In this document: positions 29,905 through 44,382 of the stretch, one piece after another
How positions within the stretch are numbered: the stretch's first letter is position 1
Layout of the letters: each line of letters opens with the position of its first letter
NCBI GenBank assembly: GCA_903861005.1
Contig: CAIOSP010000009.1
Location: 60,692 to 124,691, forward strand
DNA: 64,000 bases
Reading direction: 5' to 3'
Origin: an uncultured Pseudomonadota bacterium
GTDB taxonomy: Bacteria; Myxococcota_A; UBA796; GCA-2862545
Position numbers and translations under genes: made by a program
Notes under the pieces: model-generated
Told to the model about the DNA's origin: nothing
Seen by the model: only the letters and a program-made list of their open reading frames with translations
The model's database searches: none

Positions 29905-30531
29905 TCAGAGCGGCGTGAAGGTGTCCTTGGCGACTTTGCCTACGGTCGTCGTCCCAACCGCGTCCACGGTGCCGCCAATTAGGCCGCCGGCGATCGGCAC
30001 CAATCGAACCAAGTTCACGGCCCCCTTCTCGCCGAACTTGGTCAGAAGCCTGAATCCGACCTTCTTGTTGATTGCCGCGATGGTCTTACCCGACAGGCCC
30101 TTCAGCGCGTTCATCGCAACCTTGTTGCCCACGGCGATGCCCACATCTTTCGCGATGTCCGTCGCGCTAGTCGCGACAAGGCAAGCGAAGACCAGCGTCT
30201 TCACCTTGTCGTTTCGCACGTCAAAACCGCCAATATGCGCGATCGCGGCGATCATCCGGATCTGAACGTACAGGACGCTCGCCAAATTCGCAGGCACGGC
30301 CACAGGCAGCGTGAGGAGGCCGCCAAGACCAGTGATGAAGCCCGACGTCGCAGCCTTGCTGGTTTGCCAACGAACCAGCGAGGTCGCCTGTTCGTAGGGC
30401 GTGCGGCCGTCATGCATGTAGCTCTCGGCGAGTTCGCTCGCCGAGTCCAGACCAGCCACTCCATTGACTGCCTTCTCGTAGGCCCAGTCGAGGACCTCCA
30501 TGATCTTGGTTTCAGTCCACGCTGCCGCCAT
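29905..30531 (-). CDS. EcsC-family protein
   Basis: A 208-residue protein resembling the EcsC family. The signature region is GFITGLGGLLTLPVAVPANL, ASVLYVQIRMIAAIAHIGGF and VKTLVFACLVATSATDIAKD. The C-terminal glycine-rich part (RLVPIAGGLIGGTVDAVGTT) is also typical. EcsC is linked to an ABC system in Bacillus, but the family's biochemical role is not established. It has no signal peptide and semi-hydrophobic helices that could sit at the membrane. Codon use is looser and less GC-rich than in neighbouring operons, hinting at later acquisition. It is 76 nt downstream of the DUF4190-like gene on the same strand. Confidence 0.72.
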   Translation of the reverse strand: MAAAWTETKIMEVLDWAYEKAVNGVAGLDSASELAESYMHDGRTPYEQATSLVRWQTSKAATSGFITGLGGLLTLPVAVPANLASVLYVQIRMIAAIAHIGGFDVRNDKVKTLVFACLVATSATDIAKDVGIAVGNKVAMNALKGLSGKTIAAINKKVGFRLLTKFGEKGAVNLVRLVPIAGGLIGGTVDAVGTTTVGKVAKDTFTPL

Positions 30532-30606
30532 GCCCGCTCCGGTGTCCCTCGTAGTTCAACATTTCGCGCCCGATCGATGGGACGCAGACGGTTCGTAGCT
30601 TTGACC

Positions 30607-31404
30607 TCAGTAGGCCTGAACGCTTCCAAAACGGAAGACGAAGTCCGGGTCGGTCATGCTGCCGACTTCCGTCAAGCTCTTCTCACCATAGCCGTCTGGC
30701 CCCGAACCCGAGATGAACATGCCGTCGAAGCGCACCTTCGACCCGGGCTTTCCCCACTCACCGACCTCAAGTTCCGAAAGCGTGGTGAACATAGCCGAGG
30801 ACTGCGAGATCAACGTGTTGCTGCCGATGTCAGACAGCGAGTTGTTCCAGGTTCCGACTGACGCACCGCACGGCAACTTTATGCCGAACACGGCCTTACC
30901 GTCGCCGTTCGTGGTCAGCGTGGCCACCGTGCCGACCCAATGCTCGGCGATACCGTTGCCCAACACCTGCGCCAAAGCCCGTGCGCGGTCACCGCGCACC
31001 TTGGACTTCTTCAAGTCATTGTCGCCGGCCTGATACGCTCGGCCACTTTCGGCAATGATCGAGCAGAACGCGGCCTCCTGCTCCGGCATGGGTACGCCCG
31101 CTGGCGCGGCCGCCTCGGGTGCATCGGGCGCGATGGCCGGTCCGCCTCGCGGTCCGCCGGCACGCTCGTTCGCCGCGTTGAAGGCCCCGACTCCCATCTG
31201 CGCGGCAACCAACAGCGTGGCCCCGCCGATACCAATCGCTGCGCGAGTCTTTCCAGAAGGGCTGGCTTTCGGGTAAGCAATAATGCCCAGAACAATCGCC
31301 GGCAGTCCGGTAAAGCACGAGCAACATAGCGACGACAATCCAAGAATCATCGCAATATTTGCCTGCCTGTCCGCGCCCTCGGTGCCAGTCGTCTCGCCAG
31401 TCAT
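30607..31404 (-). CDS. DUF4190-like membrane protein of unknown function
   Basis: A 265-residue protein. Start chosen at MTGETTGTEGA because GGGGG lies a few bases upstream; the frame is open further 5' but without family-like sequence. Residues about 17-70 hold two membrane spans with a conserved loop (MILGLSSLCCSCFTGLPAIV, LGIIAYPKASPSGKTRAAIG), as in DUF4190 proteins. A Gly/Pro/Ala linker follows. The C-terminal 140 residues form an exposed domain (CSIIAESGRAYQAGDNDLKK, FRFGSVQAY at the end) of no known family. Codon use is less GC-biased than the window average. Confidence 0.65.
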   Translation of the reverse strand: MTGETTGTEGADRQANIAMILGLSSLCCSCFTGLPAIVLGIIAYPKASPSGKTRAAIGIGGATLLVAAQMGVGAFNAANERAGGPRGGPAIAPDAPEAAAPAGVPMPEQEAAFCSIIAESGRAYQAGDNDLKKSKVRGDRARALAQVLGNGIAEHWVGTVATLTTNGDGKAVFGIKLPCGASVGTWNNSLSDIGSNTLISQSSAMFTTLSELEVGEWGKPGSKVRFDGMFISGSGPDGYGEKSLTEVGSMTDPDFVFRFGSVQAY

Positions 31405-31541
31405 TCTAACCCCCAATTCACTGTGAATGGATTCTTGGGGGCCCATACTGCATTCGGCCGTTCCCTGTCGATAGGCAAAGCCGAACCGTAGGGGAAAGCC
31501 ACTGACCCCGCCCGAGCCCTCAATTTCTCCCACAGCCCCGC

Positions 31542-31954
31542 CTACCCCAGCAGAATGTCCATGCTCCCGTCCATCGCCGACTTCGCGTTCAACGCCCGCG
31601 TGCTCATCAGCACGTGCGGGTCCAGCGCCTCGATGCTCTCGCTCTCCAGCGCCTAGTCGCGATCCGGCGAATCCGAGAACTCCTCGGCCGTGTTGCTCCC
31701 GGCCCGCTGAACCAGCGTCTTCGACTCCAGCACCTTCCCGCGCAGCACGTCCAACACGTACACCGGCGTGTCTTAGTCGCTGAGCTTCCGTCGAACACCG
31801 CGTTTACCTTCTCGATGATCTCGCGCAGCCGCGCCTTCTCCTTCTCTTGCACCTTCCCGCTACCCGCCTCTGTGATCGGCGCGGGCTTAGGCGCCTCGCC
31901 GTCGGCGATCATGAGCGGTCGTTCGTGCCCCGCCATCGGTTTGTGGTGGGTCAT
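31542..31954 (-). pseudogene. hsdR: Remnant of type I restriction enzyme R subunit (C-terminus)
   Basis: Reading the minus strand across frames reconstructs the C-terminal helical region of HsdR. It runs GEAPKPAPITEAGSGKVQEK and ARLREIIEKVNAVFDG in one frame. After a one-base slip come TPVYVLDVLRGKVLESKTLV, QRAGSNTAEEFSDSPDRD, an in-frame TAG, then ALESESIEALDPHVLMSTRA and LNAKSAMDGSMDILLG, ending at a normal TAG. A TAA also lies just before TPVYV. So there is one frameshift and two premature stops. No methylase or specificity subunit and no rest of HsdR is present. It is a dead remnant of a restriction system. Confidence 0.8.
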
Positions 31955-31990
31955 CCCTCGGCCCCAGCCGGACCGACTCGCTCAACGTGC

Positions 31991-32256
31991 CTAGAGCCGC
32001 AGAAGCGGTCGCGCCGACCTCACCTGGGACCTCCGCGGAGAGCCCGACAACGACGGTGACTCCGTCCGGAGCGCGCCCGTGGCGAGCTCGTCGAGCACCG
32101 GTCCCGCGTCTGCGACCACGACCGACAGACACGCCAGGGCCTCGGCGTGCTGGCCGACTCCAAAAGCTTCGCCGGCACCAAGAGCGCGACCGCATGCAGC
32201 GGCGCGACCCGCGCACACGCCAAGACTCCGCCGCCCAGGCGCACCCACGTTGTCAT
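31991..32256 (-). pseudogene. Probable frameshifted gene remnant of unknown family
   Basis: The stretch 31955-32471 is 517 nt without an intact gene. On the minus strand an ATG at 32256 begins MTTWVRLGGGVLACARVAPL followed by HAVALLVPAKLLE. The coding-like sequence then jumps frame to FGVGQHAEALACLSVVVADA (GPVLDELATG) and again to DGVTVVVGLSAEVPGEVGAT. Each piece has ordinary composition while the alternatives look like shadows. This suggests a small gene broken by two frameshifts. I do not recognise the family. The rest of the gap (32257-32471) shows no gene, only a somewhat AT-richer leader before the HNH gene. Confidence 0.3.
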
Positions 32257-32471
32257 TTCCGCAGTTCTTACCTTGACACTTTTCGCGTCACCTTCATGGC
32301 GTGACCGCCTCCCACCCTCGCCGACCGCGACTGACGCCCCTGACGCGCGCGTCGCGGGCCCGACTCGCGCTCCGCCACCTCGCGCGCCGTCCGAGCCCTC
32401 CAGACGCGCCGCCAGACCCCACCGGCGGCGTCAAAATTCACGATGATACCTCGTCTCATCCCGAGGCCACC

Positions 32472-33521
32472 ATGAACGCCGTCCCCGATCGCGCACACCA
32501 AATCCACGCCGAGCTCGTCGCCGCCCTCCGCCAGCGCCGCGCCGCCGAACACACCGCATCCCGGCTGCTCCGCCAGGTCGCCGACGAGTCGCTCCACCAC
32601 ACCCTCGGCTACGCGTCGATCTACGACTACGCCGAGCAGGCGCTCGACCTCTCAGTCCGCCAAGCGCGCGGGCTCTTGCAGATCGGCGGCATGCTCCCGA
32701 CCCTCCCCGCGCTCGATGCCGCCTTCGCCGCGGGCACGCTCTCCTGGACCAAGGCGCGCGAGCTGATCCGCGTCGTCACGCCCGACACCGACGCCGCCTG
32801 GGTCGCCGCGGCCACGACGAACACCAGCCGCGCGCTCGAAGCGATGGTGTCCAAGTCGCAGGTCGGCGAGGCGCCACGCGCGCTGAAGGATGACCCACGT
32901 GGGTCAGCGAGGACGCGGTTCGTCGTCGAGATGGAGGCTTCGGACGCGGCGATGCTGCGTGACGCGCTCGTGCTGCTGCGAACCCAGGCGGGCATGCGCG
33001 GCGTTGAGATGGACGAGGGCACAGCGCTCGCGGCGATGGCGCAGCGCGTGATCTTCGACGCCGAGGGTGACGCCGCGCCGATCGCCGAGCGCTACCGCGT
33101 GATCGTGACCCACTGCCCCAGCTGCGGCGAGGAACACGCGGCCGAGGCCGAGGTGAGCGAGACCGTCGCGGCGCAGGCGGTGTGTGACGCCGAGATCGTC
33201 GATCTCCGATCGGGTCCGAGCCGCGGTCACCTCACGCGCACCATCCCGCCTGCGACGCGGCGCGCGGTGCTCCACCACGGCGGAGCGCGCTGCGCGGTCG
33301 AAGGCTGTCGCTGTCGCCTGTGGCTGGACGTGCACCACCTGCGGTCGCGCGCGACGGGCGGGACCCACGACGAGGACAACCTGGTGACGCTGTGTCCGCT
33401 GCACCATCGGCTGGTTCACGACGGGCAGCTGGCCTTGGAGACCGTGCGCGACCCACGTGGGAGAGTCGGGCTCCGCGCGACGCACGCGGACGGGCGGGTC
33501 GCCGTGCGCTGGAGGGGGTGA
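32472..33521 (+). CDS. DUF222-like/HNH endonuclease domain protein
   Basis: A 349-residue protein. The N-terminal 200 residues are helical and resemble the DUF222-type region often joined to HNH domains (LGYASIYDYAEQALDLSVRQ, GTLSWTKARELIRVV). A Cys pair (THCPSCGEEH) may bind zinc. The C-terminal HNH nuclease shows GARCAVEGCRCRLWLDVHHL, RATGGTHDEDNLVTLCPLHH and RLVHDGQL. Start ATG at 32472 with GAGG upstream; earlier in-frame starts give unrelated sequence. Such proteins are numerous in actinobacteria and myxobacteria, and their role is not settled. It is next to a dead restriction gene, so it may be part of the same decayed island. Confidence 0.82.
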   Translation: MNAVPDRAHQIHAELVAALRQRRAAEHTASRLLRQVADESLHHTLGYASIYDYAEQALDLSVRQARGLLQIGGMLPTLPALDAAFAAGTLSWTKARELIRVVTPDTDAAWVAAATTNTSRALEAMVSKSQVGEAPRALKDDPRGSARTRFVVEMEASDAAMLRDALVLLRTQAGMRGVEMDEGTALAAMAQRVIFDAEGDAAPIAERYRVIVTHCPSCGEEHAAEAEVSETVAAQAVCDAEIVDLRSGPSRGHLTRTIPPATRRAVLHHGGARCAVEGCRCRLWLDVHHLRSRATGGTHDEDNLVTLCPLHHRLVHDGQLALETVRDPRGRVGLRATHADGRVAVRWRG

Positions 33522-33707
33522 CCCGCGCCGAGCTCGTGTCTGCGCTTCCCGGCGCGGCGGCGCGCGCCCCCGGGGCGCCTTCGGCCCGCATCAGGTCGGG
33601 TTCCGTGTTGAACGCCCCGCGATCCGGCCGTCCCGCGGAGCACCGGCGAAGCGCGTCCGCCGTGGCCCCGCGGCGTCGTGCCCGGGACGCGTCTCCCCGC
33701 CTCCGCC

Positions 33708-33724
33708 GATAGCCCAGCCCTATC
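33708..33724. promoter_or_regulatory. Short dyad in the katG upstream region
   Basis: GATAG-(7 nt)-CTATC lies 86 nt before the katG start, in a locally AT-rich patch (33705-33765) within the 288-nt gap after the HNH gene. It could be an operator for peroxide control. No sigma-70-like promoter was convincing, and no OxyR, PerR or Fur gene is adjacent. Confidence 0.22.
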
Positions 33725-33773
33725 ACACCCATAGAAACAATAACTTGGAGCCTATCCACTGAACGGCGCATGA

Positions 33774-36026
<2,253 letters not shown>

Positions 36027-36034
36027 GCGACCGC

Positions 36035-36067
36035 GCTCGGGCGGGCGCCCCACGCTCCCGCCCGAGC
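36035..36067 (+). terminator. Terminator-like hairpin after katG
   Basis: GCTCGGGCGGG (36035-36045) pairs with CCCGCCCGAGC (36057-36067), a perfect 11-bp stem with an 11-nt loop, starting 9 nt after the katG stop. There is no U tract, as is common for hairpins in very GC-rich genomes. Confidence 0.6.
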
Positions 36068-36149
36068 AGGCTCGGCAGAGACAAGACGACAGGGTTCGAC
36101 AGGCGCGCGCCGAGGCCCCCGCGATAGTCGCGCTCCCAAAGGGGCACAC

Positions 36150-37052
36150 ATGGCCGGTTCCGGTCTCCTCGCGCTGCTCGACGACATCACCTCCATCCTC
36201 GACGACGTCGCCGCGATGACCAAGGTCGCCGCGCAAAAGACCGCCGGGATCGTAGGCGATGATCTCGCCGTGAACGCGCAGGGGCTCGTGGGCCTGCAGC
36301 CCGATCGCGAGCTGCCGATCGTAGGCAAGGTCGCGCTGGGATCCGCGCTCAACAAGGTGATCCTCGTCCCGCTGGCGCTGGCGCTGCCGCGATCGGTGAT
36401 CACGCCGCTGCTGATGCTGGGCGGCGCGTTCCTCTGCTACGAGGGCGTGCACAAGATCGCGCACAAGCACACCGAAGAGGACGACAAGCACGAGGACGCC
36501 CTGCTCAGCGCGCTCCAGACGGGGCCCGAGGCGCTCGCCGCGTTCGAGTCGCAGAAGGTGAAGCAGGCGATCTTCACCGACGTGATCCTGTCGGCCGAGA
36601 TCGTCGCCGTGGCGCTGGGCTCGGTGGCCGACGAGCCGCTGCAGATCAAGGCGATGGTGCTCTCGCTCGTCAGCCTGGGCATGACGGTCGGCGTCTACGG
36701 GCTTGTCGCGTTGATCGTGAAGCTCGACGACATCGGCCTGCACCTGCAGAAGAAGGGCGGCTCAAGCGCCACGGTAGGGTCCGCGCTGGTGAACTACACG
36801 CCGGTGTTCATGCGCGGTCTGTCCGTCGTCGGCACCATCGCCATGTTCATGGTCGGCGGCGGGATCATCCTGCACGGCCTGCACAGCGTGGAGGAGGCGG
36901 TGCACCACGGGCTCGAGGCCGCCCTGCACACGCCCGCGCTGGTCAGCGTCGCGTCGCTGGCGGTGACGGTGCTGGTGGGCATGGTGGTGGGCGCCCTGTG
37001 CGTCGGCATCACCGAGGGCGGCAAGCGCGTGCTGGGCCGCGGCGGACACTAG
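36150..37052 (+). CDS. DUF808 family inner-membrane protein
   Basis: A 300-residue polytopic membrane protein of the DUF808 (YedI-like) family. The N-terminal signature is AGSGLLALLDDITSILDDVA followed by AMTKVAAQKTAGIVGDDLAV and NAQGLVGLQPDRELPIVGKV. A further family motif is GGAFLCYEGVHKIAHK. About six hydrophobic segments follow (SVITPLLMLGGAFLCYEG, VVGTIAMFMVGGGIILHGL, VTVLVGMVVGALCVGI). Function is not established for the family. Start ATG has AAGGGG upstream. The stop shares CTAG with the convergent gene. Confidence 0.88.
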   Translation: MAGSGLLALLDDITSILDDVAAMTKVAAQKTAGIVGDDLAVNAQGLVGLQPDRELPIVGKVALGSALNKVILVPLALALPRSVITPLLMLGGAFLCYEGVHKIAHKHTEEDDKHEDALLSALQTGPEALAAFESQKVKQAIFTDVILSAEIVAVALGSVADEPLQIKAMVLSLVSLGMTVGVYGLVALIVKLDDIGLHLQKKGGSSATVGSALVNYTPVFMRGLSVVGTIAMFMVGGGIILHGLHSVEEAVHHGLEAALHTPALVSVASLAVTVLVGMVVGALCVGITEGGKRVLGRGGH

Positions 37053-37690
37053 AGCGGGGGCGGCCCGTGCCCCGGTCCCATCCGTCCGGCCGGGAAGATC
37101 GCCTCGCGCAGCGCCTCGCCCTTCTCGGGCCCGAGCAGGTCGTCGATCGCCTTGTCGGACGCCTCGCGCACCGACTCCATCTGGGTGTGCGCAGCAGCCG
37201 GGTCGAGCGTGCCGTCGCGCATGTCGTCGCGCAGCGACATCATCGCGTCGTCGGTCGCGAGCACGCGCGCGAGCACGGCCTCCATGGTCTTGGCGTCCAG
37301 GCCCTCGTCGACGGCGAAGGTTCGCACGTTGGAGGTGAGCATGTCGACGAAGCGCTGGTGGCGCTGGTCTTCGCGCTCGGCCTCCTTGGCCTCGATCACG
37401 TCGCCGATCTGATCGCGCACGGCGGGGTCGGTGAGGTCGAGGGGGCCTGAGGACGGGGCGGCGTCGGCGGTCACGCCTCCGGCCTGGGCGTCGCCGCCGC
37501 GGGCAGAGGCCACCCAGCGCTGCAAGCGGGACTCGGGCTCAGCGTCCGCGACGCGCTCCGGATCCGAGACCTTGGCGGGCGCGCGCGCCTCCAACGCCGC
37601 GACGCGGGCGGAGAGGTCCCACAGGAACCACGCGTTGCCCAAGCCTAGGCCTAGCGCGGCCAGGATGAGGACGAGGCGACGACGACGCAA
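37049..37690 (-). CDS. Membrane-anchored protein of unknown function
   Basis: A 213-residue protein. I chose the TTG at 37690 because a strong GGAGG sits 5 nt upstream; the frame stays open further 5' without such a site. The product begins RRRRLVLILAALGLGLGNAW, a single N-terminal span with a basic front, followed by a short coiled coil (LSARVAALEAR). A low-complexity linker leads to a helical C-terminal domain (ALDLTDPAVRDQIGDVIE region, FVDMLTSNVRTFAVDEGLDA, LRDDMRDGTLDPAAAH) that vaguely recalls Spy/CpxP-like periplasmic helices. That likeness is weak. It probably faces the periplasm. Confidence 0.65.
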   Translation of the reverse strand: MRRRRLVLILAALGLGLGNAWFLWDLSARVAALEARAPAKVSDPERVADAEPESRLQRWVASARGGDAQAGGVTADAAPSSGPLDLTDPAVRDQIGDVIEAKEAEREDQRHQRFVDMLTSNVRTFAVDEGLDAKTMEAVLARVLATDDAMMSLRDDMRDGTLDPAAAHTQMESVREASDKAIDDLLGPEKGEALREAIFPAGRMGPGHGPPPL

Positions 37691-37861
37691 GGGGCCTCCA
37701 TGCTCGCCCACAGGGCGGCGCGTGCGAGCCGATCTAGCCCGCGCCGGGCTGGGCCTCACCTCGGCCCGACGTCACGAAGCGACACGTCGGGATGCCACGC
37801 AACGGCACGCGCAGACGACGGCGCCCGAGCGGTGATAGACAACCCGCTTCCCCGGCCGCAC

Positions 37862-39124
37862 ATGCACCCCGCCGACCTGCTCGCGCGACCCGACCTGTGG
37901 CTGCTGCTCTCCGCCATCCCCTCGGCGTTGGCGGCCCGGAACGCGGTGCGCTCGTTCAAGCTCAACCTGGTCGCGGGCGCCAGCTTCTTCTTCGCCGGCT
38001 GGATCACGACGGAGCTCGCGCTGCAGCACGTGGCGCTCCAGGCGGCCTGGGTGGCGCTGTGGATCGCGCTCGGCGCGCTGCGCGTGTGGACGGGCTGGGT
38101 CGGTCTGGCCGTGTTCGCGGTGGGCTGGGTGTCGCTGTTCCGGCTGCACCAGCGCGGTCACCTAGCCGTGTTCGCCACCAAGAGCGCCTTCCACACGGTC
38201 GGGCTGCCGCACGAGACTCTGGTGCGTGGTCGCCTGCCGCTGCTGCACGCGGCCAACCCGTTCTGGCACCGCCACAGCAAGGTGCGGCGGCTGCGCCACC
38301 GGGTCCTCTTCCAGGGCGACGGGTACACGCTCCGCGCCGACGTGTTCCACCGTCGAGACCTGCCTCAGGGCGCGCCGGTCCTGGTCTACGCGCACGGCGG
38401 CGGCTGGGTCCTCGGGTACAAGAAGCACCAGGGATTGCCGCTGCTCACGCGCATGGCGGCCGCGGGCTGGGTGTGCGTCAGCGTCGACTACCGGCTGAGC
38501 CCGCTCGCCACCTTCCCCGACCACCTCATCGACGTGAAGCGCGGCGTGGCATGGGCGCGCGAGCACGCGCACGAGTGGGGCGGCGACCCGCGCTTCCTGG
38601 CGATCTGCGGGAACTCGGCGGGGGCCCACCTGGCGTCGCTGACGGCGCTGACGCCCGGGCAGAAGGTCTACCAGCCGGGCTTCGAGGCCGCCGACACCCA
38701 CGTCGACGCGCTCGTCGGGCTGTACGGCGTGTACGACCTCACCAACCGCTTCGGGCATTGGCCGGGCGACGGCATCAAGCCGCTGTGGGAGAAGCTGGTC
38801 GCCAAGAAGACGCGCGAGGAGGCGCCCGCGCTGTACCGGGCGGCGTCGCCGGTCGATCAGGTGAGCCGCCATGCCCCGCCCACGCTGCTGATCCACGGCA
38901 CGAACGACACGCTGGCTCCCACCGAGGAGAGCCGCCGCTTCGCGCATGCGCTGCGCGCCGTGTCCGACCAGCCCGTGCTCCTCGCCGAGATCGACGGCGC
39001 GCAGCACGCGTTCGACATCTTCCACTCCGTTCGAGGACGTTACGCGGTAGACGCGATCGCCCACTTCCTCACGCTCATGCGCGACCGCGCCGAGCGGGCC
39101 CGCGACGTCGGAGGCGCGACATGA
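37862..39124 (+). CDS. Alpha/beta hydrolase (HSL-type esterase/lipase) with membrane domain
   Basis: A 420-residue protein. Residues 1-95 form about three membrane spans (LWLLLSAIPSALAAR, LVAGASFFFAGWITTELAL, WVALWIALGALRVWTGWVGL). The rest is an alpha/beta hydrolase of the hormone-sensitive-lipase type with oxyanion motif HGGGW (178-182), nucleophile Ser252 in ICGNSAGAHLAS, the Asp in HGTNDTLAPTEESR and the His in AQHAFDIF. It likely cleaves lipid esters at the membrane. Its stop overlaps the WS/DGAT start (ATGA), linking the two in neutral-lipid metabolism. It could also be a carboxylesterase of another substrate; membrane anchoring and context favour lipids. Confidence 0.85.
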   Translation: MHPADLLARPDLWLLLSAIPSALAARNAVRSFKLNLVAGASFFFAGWITTELALQHVALQAAWVALWIALGALRVWTGWVGLAVFAVGWVSLFRLHQRGHLAVFATKSAFHTVGLPHETLVRGRLPLLHAANPFWHRHSKVRRLRHRVLFQGDGYTLRADVFHRRDLPQGAPVLVYAHGGGWVLGYKKHQGLPLLTRMAAAGWVCVSVDYRLSPLATFPDHLIDVKRGVAWAREHAHEWGGDPRFLAICGNSAGAHLASLTALTPGQKVYQPGFEAADTHVDALVGLYGVYDLTNRFGHWPGDGIKPLWEKLVAKKTREEAPALYRAASPVDQVSRHAPPTLLIHGTNDTLAPTEESRRFAHALRAVSDQPVLLAEIDGAQHAFDIFHSVRGRYAVDAIAHFLTLMRDRAERARDVGGAT

Positions 39125-40514
39125 AATTCTTGAGTCCCGTCGACGCCACCTTCATGCGCATGGAGACCGCGCGAACCCCGATGAACATCGGGATCCTCGC
39201 GATCTTCCGGCTGCCCCCGGACGCGCCGCGAACCTGGCTGCAGGACCTGTTCGCGCACATGCGCAGCCTACCAGCGACCACGCCCCCGTTCTGCTACCGG
39301 CTCGCGCACAGCCCCCGCACCCGGCTGGCGCCCGCGTGGGAGATCGCGCCGTCGATCGACATCGACTACCACCTCCGCCACTCCTGCCTGCCGTACCCGG
39401 GCGGCGAGCGAGAGCTGGGCGTGCTCGTCGCGCGCCTGCACTCCAACGCGATGGACACCACCCGGCCGCTCTGGGAGTGCCACCTGATCGAGGGCATGGA
39501 GCGCGGCCGCTTTGGCGTGTACCTCAAGGCGCACCACGCCTTGCTCGACGGCATGGGCATCCTGTCCGCGATCATGGGCTGGCTGAGCGCCGACCCGACC
39601 GTCGCCAACGCGCCGGGCCCTTGGGCCATCGTCCCCAACGCCGACCCCGCCGACATGATCGAGCCGCCGCGCCTCACCATGCGCACCGCGGTGGCACAGG
39701 CCGGACACGCCCTGCGCGCGGCCAACGAGCTGCAGCATACGCTCACACGCATGACCCGCCGCAAGGACAACCCCTACGGTGGTATGTACTCGGTGCTGTC
39801 CACGCCCAAGACGCTGTTCAACCGGCAGATCACGCACCAGCGCCGACTCGCGACGCAGCGCTTCAAGTTGAGCCGCCTCAAGGCGCTCAGCCGCGCGACG
39901 AACAGCACCGTGAACGACCTGTGCCTAGCGATCGCCGGCGGCGCAATCCGCCGATACCTGATGGAGCTGGGCGCGCTGCCCACCGCGTCGGTGATCGCGT
40001 CCGTTCCTGTCGGGCTCGCCCGCCAAGACGGCAAGCCGGGCAACAGCGTGGCCGGCTTTGTCCTGCCGCTGTCGACGCAGATCGACGACTCGCTCGCCCG
40101 GCTGCGCTCGATCACGGCCATCACCGGCCGCACCAAGGAGCAGATGCGCTCGATGTCGCCGTCCGCGCTGGAGCAGCTCACGCTGCTCGGCCTGACGCCG
40201 ATCATCCTGGGCCAGTGGACGGGCCTGAGCCAGAAGATCCCGTCGCTGTTCAACGTGATCGTGTCCAATGTCGTCGCCTCGCGCGTGAAGCTCTACCTGC
40301 AGGGCGCTGAGCTCGAGGCCGCCTACCCGGCCTCGGTCCTGTTCGACTCGTACGCGCTGAACATCACGATCGTCGGCTACGCCGACCACGTATGCGTGGG
40401 CATCACCGGATGCCGTGACGCCGTCCCGCACGTGCAGCGCCTCGCCGTGTACTGCGGCGAGATGCTCGACGAGATGGAGCGCGCCGCAGGCCTGCCCCCA
40501 CCACCCGCCGAGCC

Positions 40515-40518
<4 letters not shown>
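39121..40518 (+). CDS. Wax ester synthase / diacylglycerol acyltransferase
   Basis: Joins acyl-CoA to fatty alcohols or diacylglycerol to make storage lipids. It has 465 residues. The opening (FLSPVDATFMRMETARTPMN) is typical of WS/DGAT. The active-site motif HHxxxDG is present as AHHALLDGMG (His138, His139, Asp143). Later family blocks are TVNDLCLAIAGGAIRRYL, SVPVGLARQDGKPGNSVAGF and LFNVIVSNV, plus DSYALNITIVGYADHVCVGI near the end. It is coupled to the hydrolase upstream and converges with the acyl-CoA ligase, sharing the stop tetranucleotide CTAG. Confidence 0.92.
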
Positions 40519-42131
<1,613 letters not shown>

Positions 42132-42279
42132 CAGGATCCTCGCGACTGGGAGGGAGAGATCGGGCCGCAGCATCGGCCGTCCCCTTCGCTTCAACCCACC
42201 CAAGGCCCCGCGTCACGCGATCCCACGAATTCAACCGCGCAGCCGCCCGCTGCGATCGGGGGCCGACCCCGCCCACCCC

Positions 42280-42316
42280 AAAACGAAGAAGGCACCCCCG
42301 GTCGCCCGGAGATGCC
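42280..42316 (-). terminator. Terminator downstream of rpsA
   Basis: On the minus strand GGGCATC and CCGG pair with CCGG and GGTGCC(T) around a GCGA tetraloop (GNRA type), followed by TTCTTCGTTTT. This is a good Rho-independent terminator about 57 nt after the rpsA stop. It closes the der-to-rpsA run. A second small hairpin (GTGAGC/GCTCAC, 42333-42349) precedes it. Confidence 0.82.
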
Positions 42317-42372
42317 CTCGTTGGGTTCACTCGTGAGCACAAGGCTCACGGCGACCCTCGGTCAGCGGAGGC

Positions 42373-44112
<1,740 letters not shown>

Positions 44113-44382
44113 CCAAATCCTGGTCCGGCCGATTGGCCGTTGCGTCGAATCGAAGCGGGGGTTTCGGGGAAGGTCGAGGGACGAGGGTGCTTCGGAACCC
44201 ACGGCTTAGCCGTGTCCTTCGACTGCGGACGCGCGCCGGAGGATCCCGGACGCCGCCCTGGGGCGCGGTGACGCGCTCGCGAAGAGTCGAACTGGAGTGC
44301 AACGCACTCGAACGAGCGACTCAATGCCGCGCCGGTTTAACGTGCCGGGAAAGGGCGAGCAATCGGAAACGTCGGCCTGTTC
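44113..44382 (-). promoter_or_regulatory. rpsA leader region with small hairpins
   Basis: A 270-nt gap between cmk and rpsA with no ORF of its own. It holds two small inverted repeats, GAGTGC-(3)-GCACTC (44295-44309) and ACGGC-(3)-GCCGT near 44200, and a locally AT-richer patch (GGTTTAA, about 44334-44340) where a promoter could lie. No clear -10/-35 pair was found. Such a long leader suits translational control of S1, which is known for E. coli rpsA. Confidence 0.35.

Noticed and set aside
31600-31800. Stop-codon recoding (TAA/TAG read as sense) in hsdR
   Set aside because: A frameshift is also needed, the rest of the gene is absent, and other genes in the window use TAG and TAA as normal stops.
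31614-31994. A 126-codon plus-strand frame over the hsdR remnant
   Set aside because: The opposite strand, across frames, gives a clear HsdR C-terminus; the plus frame has no recognisable sequence.
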